A program made the position numbers and the translations under genes. A model generated the notes under the pieces. The model did not search any database. It saw only the letters and a list, made by a program, of their open reading frames with translations, and was not told where the DNA came from. DNA of 64,000 nucleotides from Vreelandella zhuhanensis. Lineage in GTDB: Bacteria > Pseudomonadota > Gammaproteobacteria > Pseudomonadales > Halomonadaceae. The first letter of the stretch is position 1, and every line of letters starts with the position of its first letter. This document shows, one piece after another, positions 56,589 to 64,000 of the stretch. The stretch is taken from contig NZ_WTKP01000007.1 in NCBI RefSeq assembly GCF_009793355.1, positions 180,049 through 244,048 on the forward strand, given 5' to 3'.

Positions 56589-58522
56589 GGCTCGATCCCG
56601 TAAAAGGAGCGGGTCGCGCGCATGTCTGCTTCCGGGATGTCAAAGTCCGCATCGCCAAGGGAGCCAAGATTGACATAGAGGTGGTTGGCATCAAGGCTGT
56701 CCATCAACACGCGCTTGGCGTCTCCGACTGGAAGCGCAGCGAAGTCGTCGGTGTCGAAGGCTTTGTTGGACACGTCATATCGGAGATAGCCGGTGGCCTG
56801 GATATCGGCATGGATGGTTTGCAGTGTGGCGATGTCCGGGGCCGTTTCGATGCGGTCGGCAAAGGCCGCGTTGGAGGCCGCGAGTTCGGCATAGACAAAC
56901 GATCCGCCGCCCGGCCACTTCACGTCTTCGGATACACCGCCTTGTTCACCATTAACGACATTGTGCATCCGTCGCTTGGTCACGTATTGGATATAGTCCA
57001 TTTGTTCGATTGCAAGCCAACGCCGCCCCATCTTGTGTGCAACAGCCGCAGTCGTCCCCGAGCCAACAAAGAAATCCAGAACAATGTCACCTTTGTTGGT
57101 GCCTATATGCAGCATGCGCTCAATCAGCTTTTCAGGCTTTGGCGTGAAGTCCGATGCCGCATCCGCTCCGATGTGTGATTGCAACTCCTTCTTAGCTTGC
57201 TCATTGGTGCCCGCTTCTGAATGAGGCCACCAAGTCCAAGATTGAATACCCTTTTCCTCTTTCAGATACAGCTTCTTGCGCGGGGCATTTGTGCCCTTTG
57301 CTCCAAACCAAATGCGGCCATCATTGAATAGCTTCCAGTATTCGGGTTCGGTTGCGCCCCAGCAGCGGCCTTCTGGGGGCCAGTGTTCATCGCCTGATGG
57401 ACTGACGATTTTATAAATCTGATCTGGTCGGCCTAACACGCCATTCTTTTTCTTGTTCTGAGCGGTGAAGTCCCGGTGAACCCAATCACCGTTTTTGTCA
57501 TTATCGCGGTTAGAGTATTCGGCACGTTGCTTTTCAGTGAGCGGCAGCCGATTGGCCTTTTCCTCGAATACGGTTTTGTAGGTGCCATTCTCACGCTTGG
57601 TGGTGCCCACAGTCCTCGCGAAGACTAGGATGTTATCGAAACCATCACCGAGAACCACGCGGTTGTCAGGCGAAGTCCGCTTTTGCCAAGCAATATGCGC
57701 TACGAAATTCTCACGCCCGAACACCTCATCACCAAGCACCTTGCAGTAGTGTGTTTCAGTCTCATCCAGCGTAATGAAAATAGCCCCGTCATGGGTAAGC
57801 AGTTCCCTAGCAATCTCCAAGCGGCTGAGCATAAAGGTCAGCCATCCCGAATGGTTGAACCGGTCGTTGTAACGAAAGCCATCCCCACCGGTGTTGTAGG
57901 GCGGGTCGATGTAGATCAGCTTCACCTTGCCCGCATAGCGCTTTTTCAGAGAGTGCAGCGCCAACAGGTTGTTGCCCTTGATGAGCAGATTGTCGTCGTC
58001 TGACACCTCGCCCACGGGCTTGGCCTTGCCTGCTTCCACCGCCTCGGCATCCCAGCGTTCCCAGCCAGTCAGCACCTTGGGTTCAAACAGCCGCGTGATG
58101 TCGTCCGGGGCCAGTGTCGTGTTCCAGAACACCTCGTCGCGCTTACGGTCCTCTTTCGTCATGCCGCCTTCCAGCACGCAATCCTTGTAGGGCCACGCCA
58201 GCACCACCTCGCGCGACTGGCTCAGGTAGTCGCCGCTCTCACCGGTCAGCCCGATCCGGTTCTTGAATGCGGTGTAGCTGTCGGGCAGGAAGGCTTTGTT
58301 GGACACAAAGTCCTGAAACTTCACCTTGTCGAACACCAGCGCACCCGCCACTTCAGTAAAGAAGTGCGCCTTGATCGTGTCGGACTGCATCAGCAGTTCC
58401 AGCAAGCGCGGCTCCATATTCAACGCAGCCTCGACTACCGCATTCTTGAGGATCGTGCCGTCCGAGATGAAGGATTGGTCTTGCTGCAAAAGGTTTTCAA
58501 GATTTTTTAATAGGTTTTGCAA
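56585..58522 (-). CDS. mod: Type III restriction-modification methyltransferase Mod
   Basis: 645 residues from a TTG start at 58522 (CAGGAAG before it). Beta-class N6-adenine methyltransferase order: catalytic DPPY at 206-209 (IYIDPPYNTGG), target-recognition region about 260-480, then the AdoMet motif DFFVGSGTTAAV at about 483-494. It methylates one strand of the target site and guides Res. The target-recognition part is lower in GC than the two ends, as expected for domain exchange. Confidence 0.88.
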   Translation of the reverse strand: MQNLLKNLENLLQQDQSFISDGTILKNAVVEAALNMEPRLLELLMQSDTIKAHFFTEVAGALVFDKVKFQDFVSNKAFLPDSYTAFKNRIGLTGESGDYLSQSREVVLAWPYKDCVLEGGMTKEDRKRDEVFWNTTLAPDDITRLFEPKVLTGWERWDAEAVEAGKAKPVGEVSDDDNLLIKGNNLLALHSLKKRYAGKVKLIYIDPPYNTGGDGFRYNDRFNHSGWLTFMLSRLEIARELLTHDGAIFITLDETETHYCKVLGDEVFGRENFVAHIAWQKRTSPDNRVVLGDGFDNILVFARTVGTTKRENGTYKTVFEEKANRLPLTEKQRAEYSNRDNDKNGDWVHRDFTAQNKKKNGVLGRPDQIYKIVSPSGDEHWPPEGRCWGATEPEYWKLFNDGRIWFGAKGTNAPRKKLYLKEEKGIQSWTWWPHSEAGTNEQAKKELQSHIGADAASDFTPKPEKLIERMLHIGTNKGDIVLDFFVGSGTTAAVAHKMGRRWLAIEQMDYIQYVTKRRMHNVVNGEQGGVSEDVKWPGGGSFVYAELAASNAAFADRIETAPDIATLQTIHADIQATGYLRYDVSNKAFDTDDFAALPVGDAKRVLMDSLDANHLYVNLGSLGDADFDIPEADMRATRSFYGIEP

Positions 58523-58987
58523 TGTCTATCTTCCTGCTTGGTTAAACTTGGCTGTACTAGACACAAACCCGCTGTTGAGCGGCCAGCTCAGGCAGGCCAG
58601 CTTATTACGGACCCTCAACACACGCAAAAGAGATCGACGCCAATTCCCCAGAGCAAAGCCTGGTTCACATGTTTGCTTCCCATTGTCTTTCAACAGGATA
58701 CATGAACCAATATTCCATACTTCTTGATTCCTGTGGCTGGAAAAACGGGGCCCGAGATAGCTACCTAAAAACAGTGGATTACATTGCAGATGTGGGATAA
58801 ACGCAAGAACAGCTGGAGCCGGTAAAAACAAGGGCTCTGCCCTCTCGCCGCAAGCGTCGATTCACCCGAGGTATTTCACGACCGGCGATGCTCTGGTAAA
58901 TTCCAGGGGCGGTACAGGGAGAGGTCCCGATGGCCGCGACCGGCGATGAGGGGATTGGCTGACAAAGCCAACCCCCTTATCCCCTCT
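58523..58987. other. Intergenic region between helicase and mod genes
   Basis: 465 bases. A 101-codon frame (58526-58831, minus) has no recognisable domain or ribosome site. 58950-58976 forms a stem (GGGGATTGGCT with AGCCAACCCCC, one mismatch) right after the helicase stop and can terminate its transcript. The rest should contain the promoter of mod-res. Confidence 0.5.
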
Positions 58988-61174
58988 TTAAGAGAGCAAT
59001 GAGCCGATATTGGTCAGCCTCTTGGAGGCCGAATTCCCCTTTTTTATCGCGCTCTCAATAAGCGCAGAGTCCCCCATCAACACCAGCTCTTCAGAAGGGC
59101 GAGTGATCGCCGTGTAAAGCAGGGATTGATCGACCATGCGTGAAGCGTATTTGGGAAGTAGGAGAATGCACTTAGGCCACTGTGATCCTTGGGATTTATG
59201 GATCGTTATCGCATACCCGAGGTCGATACTTTCAATGGTATCGTCGGTGATATCCACGATCTTTCCGTCTATGTTCATGAGGCCGTAAACCCCATCCTGG
59301 GGACTGCCATAAACTTCAGTGATCTCGCCCAGATCACCGTTGCGAATATCCGCTTCATAGTCGTTTCGGGTCACCATGATACGATCACTCAATCTGATCG
59401 TTGCTCCATTGCTCGTTATCCAGGGTATCCATTCCAGCTCTGGGTGCTTGTAGCAAAGTTCTGGCGGTTGGAATTCGTCATACTGAGCCTGAATGAGCTT
59501 GTTAATTTCAGTGACACCCAGAGTCCCCTTCCGGACCGGCGTTAAAACAATACAGTCGGCAGGATTGTTGGTTTTCACATACTCTTTCAGCAGTGCTTCG
59601 TGGCTGGATTCGGCAAGGTAACGAGTGTCACCGGATGCACTGTTCAGCAATGCTCTGTCCATTCTGCCCTCGCGCACGGCAGTCGCCAACTGATGAATAC
59701 CACTTTGCTCACCCTGCCGTTTTACTTGTGTCAGATTAAAAATAGGAAGGGCGCTATCCATCGCAGCATGAAAGATCAAGCCACCGCCCACTGGCGGGAG
59801 CTGCGCAACGTCACCAAGCATAATGATGCGCGAGGCGTATGGAAGTAATCCCACGATTTTATATGCCGAGATCAAATCCACCATCGAAGCTTCGTCGATC
59901 ACCAGTAAAACATGCTCTTCGACAGCTTTCTTGTTATCGCCAAGGTGATCAGAGATGAACTTGGCAATCGTCTTCGCCTCTCGCCCCGTGCTCTCTGCCA
60001 TTCGTTGGGCCGCACGACCGGATAAGGCCAGCTGATACTGCGCAAGGCCTGAAGAGAGCTGATCATAAACCGATAGAATGGCCAAGAGGATGGTAGTTTT
60101 GCCTGTTCCAGCACCACCAGAGATTAGGGAGACGGGCGATTTCACGGCTCCTATAACGGCCTCACGTTGCTCCGCAGTCATGCTAAATGGCAGCGATGCC
60201 TCAAACGATTTCAGGGCTACATCGATCTGGCCATCGGTGAGGTCTTTTTCCCAGGCTGCAAAAAGTGAACCGGCACCTTGAAAGCGCTCATTGCATTTTG
60301 TCAAAAAACGCCCAACGGTGCGCTCCTGTATCGCAGCCCCAAGGCTTTGATAGCCGTTCTCAACTTGCAAAAGTGCGCCATGCTTCAGCGCAGCATCAGT
60401 AATACCTTCCGGCTTAAGGTCAATCGTTTCGCATATTGATGCCGAGCCCCGAACAATGCAGTCCTTGGAAACGACGGTAGAGCCTGTCTCAGCGCAAAAT
60501 CTTATGGCCACTTGCTCCGCCACAGCCGCGAGTATGCGACTTTCTGGCACATCCAGCCTGGTACGTTTAATAAGTTTTAACGTGTCTTGAAACGACACGC
60601 CAAAGGCAGTGAGTATCAAAGGATCTTCAGAGATTGTCTGTACGGGGTCGTCGTAAACCCTTGCCAAACTCTGAGCTAGTGAGAGGGGGAGTTTGGACTT
60701 CTGCAACCACTCTAGGGCGGCGTAGAAGCTCTCAGAAGGCCACTTCTCGATAATTGCGTGTGCTGACTCCGCCGACACACCTGCGACGCTTGAGAGGGCC
60801 CCTACGTCCTTTTCACGAACCCGCTGGTCAAGATCGGGGAACTGGCGCACCAGGCGTCTGGCTTTCACCTCTCCAACACCTTCGATGTTGGCAGCGACCC
60901 AGCGCACCAAGAGTTCACCAGCGGGGCGAAGGAACTCCGACTTCTTCACCTTCATATAGTGCTCGGTGATCTCGTGTTCTCCGGCTTTAAAGGTGTGGGT
61001 TTTGATGATGCCATCCACATTCCAAACGGTCCCGACTTCCGCAGCATCCATAACTCTTTTGGGGAATGTAAGACACAGCGTGTACCTTCGCCTGTTAACC
61101 GCTCCGTCTTCCGCAATCTCCCAGGCGGTGCGGACTCCTGACCTTCGTATTTTGGCGATCTGCACTTTCATCAT
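58988..61174 (-). CDS. RecD2-like DNA helicase (SF1)
   Basis: 728 residues from ATG 61174, overlapping the stop of the gene before (ATGA). Two helix-hairpin-helix-like units in the N-terminal half (ANIEGVGEVKARRLVRQF, SVAGVSAESAHAIIEKW), then SF1B motifs: Walker A SGGAGTGKTTI, LLVIDEASMVD, LGDVAQLPPVGGG, GYAITIHKSQGSQWP and LYTAITRP. It is of the RecD2/TraA-type group that unwinds DNA 5' to 3'. Co-transcribed with the recombinase genes, suggesting a role in element maintenance or defence. Confidence 0.82.
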   Translation of the reverse strand: MMKVQIAKIRRSGVRTAWEIAEDGAVNRRRYTLCLTFPKRVMDAAEVGTVWNVDGIIKTHTFKAGEHEITEHYMKVKKSEFLRPAGELLVRWVAANIEGVGEVKARRLVRQFPDLDQRVREKDVGALSSVAGVSAESAHAIIEKWPSESFYAALEWLQKSKLPLSLAQSLARVYDDPVQTISEDPLILTAFGVSFQDTLKLIKRTRLDVPESRILAAVAEQVAIRFCAETGSTVVSKDCIVRGSASICETIDLKPEGITDAALKHGALLQVENGYQSLGAAIQERTVGRFLTKCNERFQGAGSLFAAWEKDLTDGQIDVALKSFEASLPFSMTAEQREAVIGAVKSPVSLISGGAGTGKTTILLAILSVYDQLSSGLAQYQLALSGRAAQRMAESTGREAKTIAKFISDHLGDNKKAVEEHVLLVIDEASMVDLISAYKIVGLLPYASRIIMLGDVAQLPPVGGGLIFHAAMDSALPIFNLTQVKRQGEQSGIHQLATAVREGRMDRALLNSASGDTRYLAESSHEALLKEYVKTNNPADCIVLTPVRKGTLGVTEINKLIQAQYDEFQPPELCYKHPELEWIPWITSNGATIRLSDRIMVTRNDYEADIRNGDLGEITEVYGSPQDGVYGLMNIDGKIVDITDDTIESIDLGYAITIHKSQGSQWPKCILLLPKYASRMVDQSLLYTAITRPSEELVLMGDSALIESAIKKGNSASKRLTNIGSLLS

Positions 61175-61587
61175 CGAGGCTGGCAACCTGTTTCCAGAAG
61201 CACTTCTTTCATCGCTGCATATTTCTCGTTTTCACGTTTCAGTTGTGCATTTTCAGCCTTGAGTTTCACAATCTGATCCATGAGCTTGTTAACTTCAGCG
61301 TTGGTCACGGCAGCTTTTTTTTCCGAGCGCTCTCGGGCTGTTTTGTGGGCTTTCGTATCAGCTTCTTTTGCGCCGTACCAGCGTGCGTCGGCATCCTCGA
61401 TGAGCTTCCTGATCTCAGCGTTTGAACCGTAGGTGGATCGTGCGATATTAAGCTCCGCAAAGAGCGCTGAACGATTCACCACGCCCCGGCGCTCATACTC
61501 GCCATAATCACCCAGCGCATCGCGCTCAGCGATCCACTGCTGAACAGCCTGTAGGTTCTCTTGTCCCTTCTCTTGACCATTACTCAT
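61171..61587 (-). CDS. VPA1267-like small coiled-coil protein of the gamma-mobile-trio locus
   Basis: 138 residues from ATG 61587 (a GTG at 61596 is alternative). Residues about 1-60 hold QQWIAERDALGDYGEYERRG and VNRSALFAELNIARSTY, a DNA-binding-like region; about 75-130 form a coiled coil (NAEVNKLMDQIVKLKAENAQLKRENEK pattern, heptads of Leu/Val/Ile). Overlaps gmtX and the helicase. This fits VPA1267-type proteins recalled beside gmtX-gmtZ in Vibrio. Function unknown. Confidence 0.6.
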   Translation of the reverse strand: MSNGQEKGQENLQAVQQWIAERDALGDYGEYERRGVVNRSALFAELNIARSTYGSNAEIRKLIEDADARWYGAKEADTKAHKTARERSEKKAAVTNAEVNKLMDQIVKLKAENAQLKRENEKYAAMKEVLLETGCQPR

Positions 61588-62248
61588 CGACTTCACCCAG
61601 TATTTTTTTGAGCCCTGTCAGGAACCCGCGAGGCAAGATTTCCATACCATACTCATCTTTCACCTGGCCCAATGGATTGGCTTGAAATTCCAGCTTCTCC
61701 AGCCACTCCACGGTGCAGACGGTTCGAAGTGCCTTGATCTCGTTGTCTGAGCAAATCCCCTTCAACGATGGGAGCAACTCTACGCTTCCTTCAGGCCGGG
61801 TTTCAGTGAATGCAGTTGGTCGTTTATCAATGATGATTTTGGTTTGACTCTTGAGCATGTTGGCTTCGCTCTTGTAGCGATCCCGCTCACGAATGATCTG
61901 TCCAAAAAGAGCACGCACAGCCGTATCATCGATGCGCTCCAGCAACTGATAATCCTGGCCGGTTTTTTTGGCCGGCCCGACGCGTGGTTTCTTGGTGGTC
62001 GTCTGGGCCTTGACGGCCCACGCTTCGATTAAGTCACGATAATGCTTATTCGCAGTGGCGCGAATCGACTGGTAGCCCACGCCGCCATTTTCTTCAGACA
62101 CGCGACCGATGGTGGTGACCGAGAAATCTCTGGCACCCGATTCGTAATAGTCCTTGAGGGTCTGACCAAGTTTATCCAGTGACGCTTGGGTTTTAGCCGT
62201 TTTACCGTCTTTGAGAGTTTCCAGAACGGCATCAGTGTCGATATTCAT
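61580..62248 (-). CDS. gmtX: Gamma-mobile-trio protein GmtX
   Basis: 222 residues. N-terminal region with LGQTLKDYYESGARDFSVTTIGRVSEENGG and YQSIRATANKHYRDLIEAWA, then a coiled part and IKALRTVCTVEWLEKL. Not membrane-bound. Its ATG overlaps the stop of the GmtZ-like gene (ATGA). The order GmtZ-GmtX-small protein fits the gamma-mobile-trio block described for Vibrio (VPA1267-1270). Precise role unclear. Confidence 0.65.
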   Translation of the reverse strand: MNIDTDAVLETLKDGKTAKTQASLDKLGQTLKDYYESGARDFSVTTIGRVSEENGGVGYQSIRATANKHYRDLIEAWAVKAQTTTKKPRVGPAKKTGQDYQLLERIDDTAVRALFGQIIRERDRYKSEANMLKSQTKIIIDKRPTAFTETRPEGSVELLPSLKGICSDNEIKALRTVCTVEWLEKLEFQANPLGQVKDEYGMEILPRGFLTGLKKILGEVDE

Positions 62249-63923
62249 TGTCCAACCTCCACTGACGGTATCCGCTTTATGGAGCCAGGCGACAGCGTGA
62301 TTGGGGCAATGTTCTTCACTGCCTCGAATCCGGATTTCAGTAGCCCGGCATCGCTCAAATACTCTTGCGCTTCAATGTAATTTGCTGCTATTCGATAGCC
62401 CTCCAGCTTGTCATCTGCATTAGAGATCTTCGCCATCTTCCGCATTATGACGTTGCCTGCGATAAGCTGGGTACGCTCGTCCATTTCAAGAAAGATGGGC
62501 TGATAACCGGAACGGGTCATCATGCGGCTCAGGGCATTCGTGCGCTTGGCAATTGCGGGGGTCTTACGCAAGTCATCGTGCAGATCGGGATAGAACTCTG
62601 CGTCTTCGCAGAGCAGAGATAAGTGCAGCAACTCGGAGTCGGTTTCAATGAACTTCATGCTGACGTTGAGATCCTCCGAAGAACCTACTGCAACAAGCTT
62701 TTGGCTTTCATCTTCGTCCCCACGCCCATTTTCTATTTGAATCAGACGGTTGATTAGATTGAAGCTAGCAATATAATCCTTCGCATACTCATCAGCTTCA
62801 ACTCGCTGCTTTTCGTAGCGGCGCTCCAATATTTGAAGCTCCCTATGTTTGAGAAACACGTCGCCTGCTTCTTCGGCGATAAATAACTCATCCTTCAGCG
62901 CCTCTAACTGCCCCTCAATCTCTACAGCCAGCTCAGCGGCCTGGTGCGCCTTATAGCTCACCTGATTAAAGTGGGAGTTAAGCGCTGGAAGGTAGGAAGC
63001 ATCAGTGATAAACCAACGGCAGCGAGGACAGTTTTCAGGGCCGTGGGGTACAGGGCCATAAACCCTAAAGTCACCGTTTGCTGAATCCCTGATAAGGGCG
63101 CCACCATTCCAGCAACCACCTGCGGTAGCCGTTTCATCAGAGCGTGCCGAGTTACCGCCAACCAGGCACAAGCCGGTAGCTCTCTCCTCCCACCCAATCG
63201 GATTCCGGTTTGCGAGCGCGGCTTCCACCGAATTGTATTGATCGCTGTTGTACGCACTGCGGAGTTGGATTTGATTCATCTCGGCATCCGCGAGGAAGTT
63301 GCGAAGCGAGTCTTCACCTTCTTCAACCAGGGTTGCGTCAGCCTCTTTCATTTTCTCGGCCATCACGGAGGGCGTGATCTTGTTGTAATAAATCGTCATC
63401 AGCAGCCGAGTATGCCCTGCGAGCAGCTTGGAGATCACCGGCAATGGCAGGTCGGTGTCCATGGTGTAGCAGGTAATCAAGGAAACCCGAAGGCTGTGAA
63501 GAGGGTATTCTGTCGCCATCTTTGCGGATTTATCCTCGTCGTAGTCATCACCATAGTCTTTCACGAACCGCAGGCGTTCGCCGTTAACCAGTGTTTGACC
63601 CGTCCTGAATACATCCTCTTCTAATCTGGACAGTAGGCGATACCAAGGATTCTTTGGGGCCTGAATAGAAATAGGAAAAGGTGAATTTCGCTGCCGAAAT
63701 AGAAACGCAAATTCGCCCATCGCTTCCAGTTGTGACTTGGCTTTGGCCCGGCCTATGTGCGAGATTTCAAGCTCTTTACCTTTGGTTAACCGATCAATCG
63801 GGTTGTATTTTTCCTGCCAGTTGCGGAGCTTTTCCAGCCAATACAGAAGCTCCTCATGCTGCCAGGGGATGGTGTAGCCGCGCTGTATATTATCTTTGTT
63901 TTGGTCAGCCGTCTTGTTGGTGG
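62245..63923 (-). pseudogene. gmtZ: GmtZ-type tyrosine recombinase, 5' end removed by an IS
   Basis: The frame runs from the IS edge (63923) to the stop at 62245, about 558 codons; the first Met inside is at 63720. From that Met the recombinase box HSLR (75-78), AGH (101-103) and IYYN (110-113) forms the Arg/His/Tyr catalytic end of tyrosine recombinases. After it come a Cys-rich part with CPRC and long coiled coils (about 245-310). Upstream, PWQHEELLYWLEKLRNWQ belongs to the same protein. Known GmtZ/VPA1269 proteins are, as I recall, longer, so the N-terminal part was replaced by the IS. The gene is likely inactive. Confidence 0.68.
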
Positions 63924-64000
63924 TGATCTGGCAACAGTTTTCCGGACATGCTTTTCAAGCAGCTGCTAGTAGCTCTGATTCGTAGTCCGCTGGACTCATA
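63924..64000 (-). mobile_element. End of an IS3-type insertion sequence
   Basis: A terminal TGATCTGGCAACAGTTTTCC begins at 63924 (followed by GGACA), an IS3-like terminal inverted repeat. On the minus strand the frame MSPADYESELLAAA ends with a stop at 63955; this is how IS3-family OrfB integrases often finish. The rest is beyond the window. Confidence 0.6.

Noticed and set aside
58526..58831. 101-codon frame between helicase and mod
   Set aside because: No ribosome site, no domain, and it sits where a promoter for mod-res is expected.

Overview
The window reads like a chromosomal segment of a moderately halophilic gammaproteobacterium, most likely Halomonas or a close relative. It is GC-rich, carries a complete ectoine-degradation cluster (doeABX-doeCD), a BCCT-type compatible-solute transporter and a SulP/universal-stress-protein pair, and its BaeSR, YcaO, NemR/NemA, LysO and GhrA homologues are typical of gammaproteobacteria. 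This placement is inference; there is no rRNA gene to check it. I found no tRNA, rRNA or CRISPR array.

Layout. 1-5.3 kb: 5'-complete part of a BCCT transporter under a BetI-like palindrome, a periplasmic Spy-like protein, a lipoprotein esterase, and a BaeSR two-component system lying downstream of an RND efflux-pump relic. 5.6-10.6 kb: an OsmC-YcaO fusion, then a NemR-like repressor with an old-yellow-enzyme reductase and an SDR, linked by shared operators. 10.6-15.4 kb: CDF metal exporter, ZIP metal transporter, lysine exporter LysO, a secreted DUF3108-like protein and GhrA. 15.6-21.9 kb: ectoine catabolism; DoeA opens the ring, DoeB deacetylates, DoeD and DoeC carry the diaminobutyrate on to aspartate, and the Lrp-type DoeX regulates; hairpins divide the cluster. 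22-23.2 kb: a HAD dehalogenase and YtoQ. 23.3-26.1 kb: an ECF sigma factor with zinc-finger anti-sigma, followed by small Cys- and Met-rich secreted or membrane proteins (including DUF411), probably a copper or heavy-metal stress locus. 26.1-27.5 kb: TetR regulator plus AhpD-like protein with matching operators.

27.5-46.6 kb: a nine-gene, one-direction glycogen/trehalose operon in transcription order glgA-treZ-malQ-treY-(DUF2934)-glgX-glgE-treS/mak-glgB. It combines the GlgE route (trehalose to maltose to maltose-1-phosphate to alpha-glucan), the TreYZ route (alpha-glucan to trehalose) and a GlgA synthase, so carbon can move both ways between polymer and compatible solute. An AT-rich leader and an isocitrate-dehydrogenase relic lie upstream.

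47.4-53.4 kb: NfeD protease, slipin, EamA transporter, then SulP transporter plus tandem UspA protein. 53.5-64 kb: a mobile island with different composition. It carries a type III restriction-modification pair, a RecD-like helicase, a small coiled-coil protein, GmtX and a truncated GmtZ recombinase of the gamma-mobile-trio (VPA1267-VPA1270-like) class. An IS3-type element enters at the right edge and has cut the 5' end of gmtZ, so the island may be immobilised.
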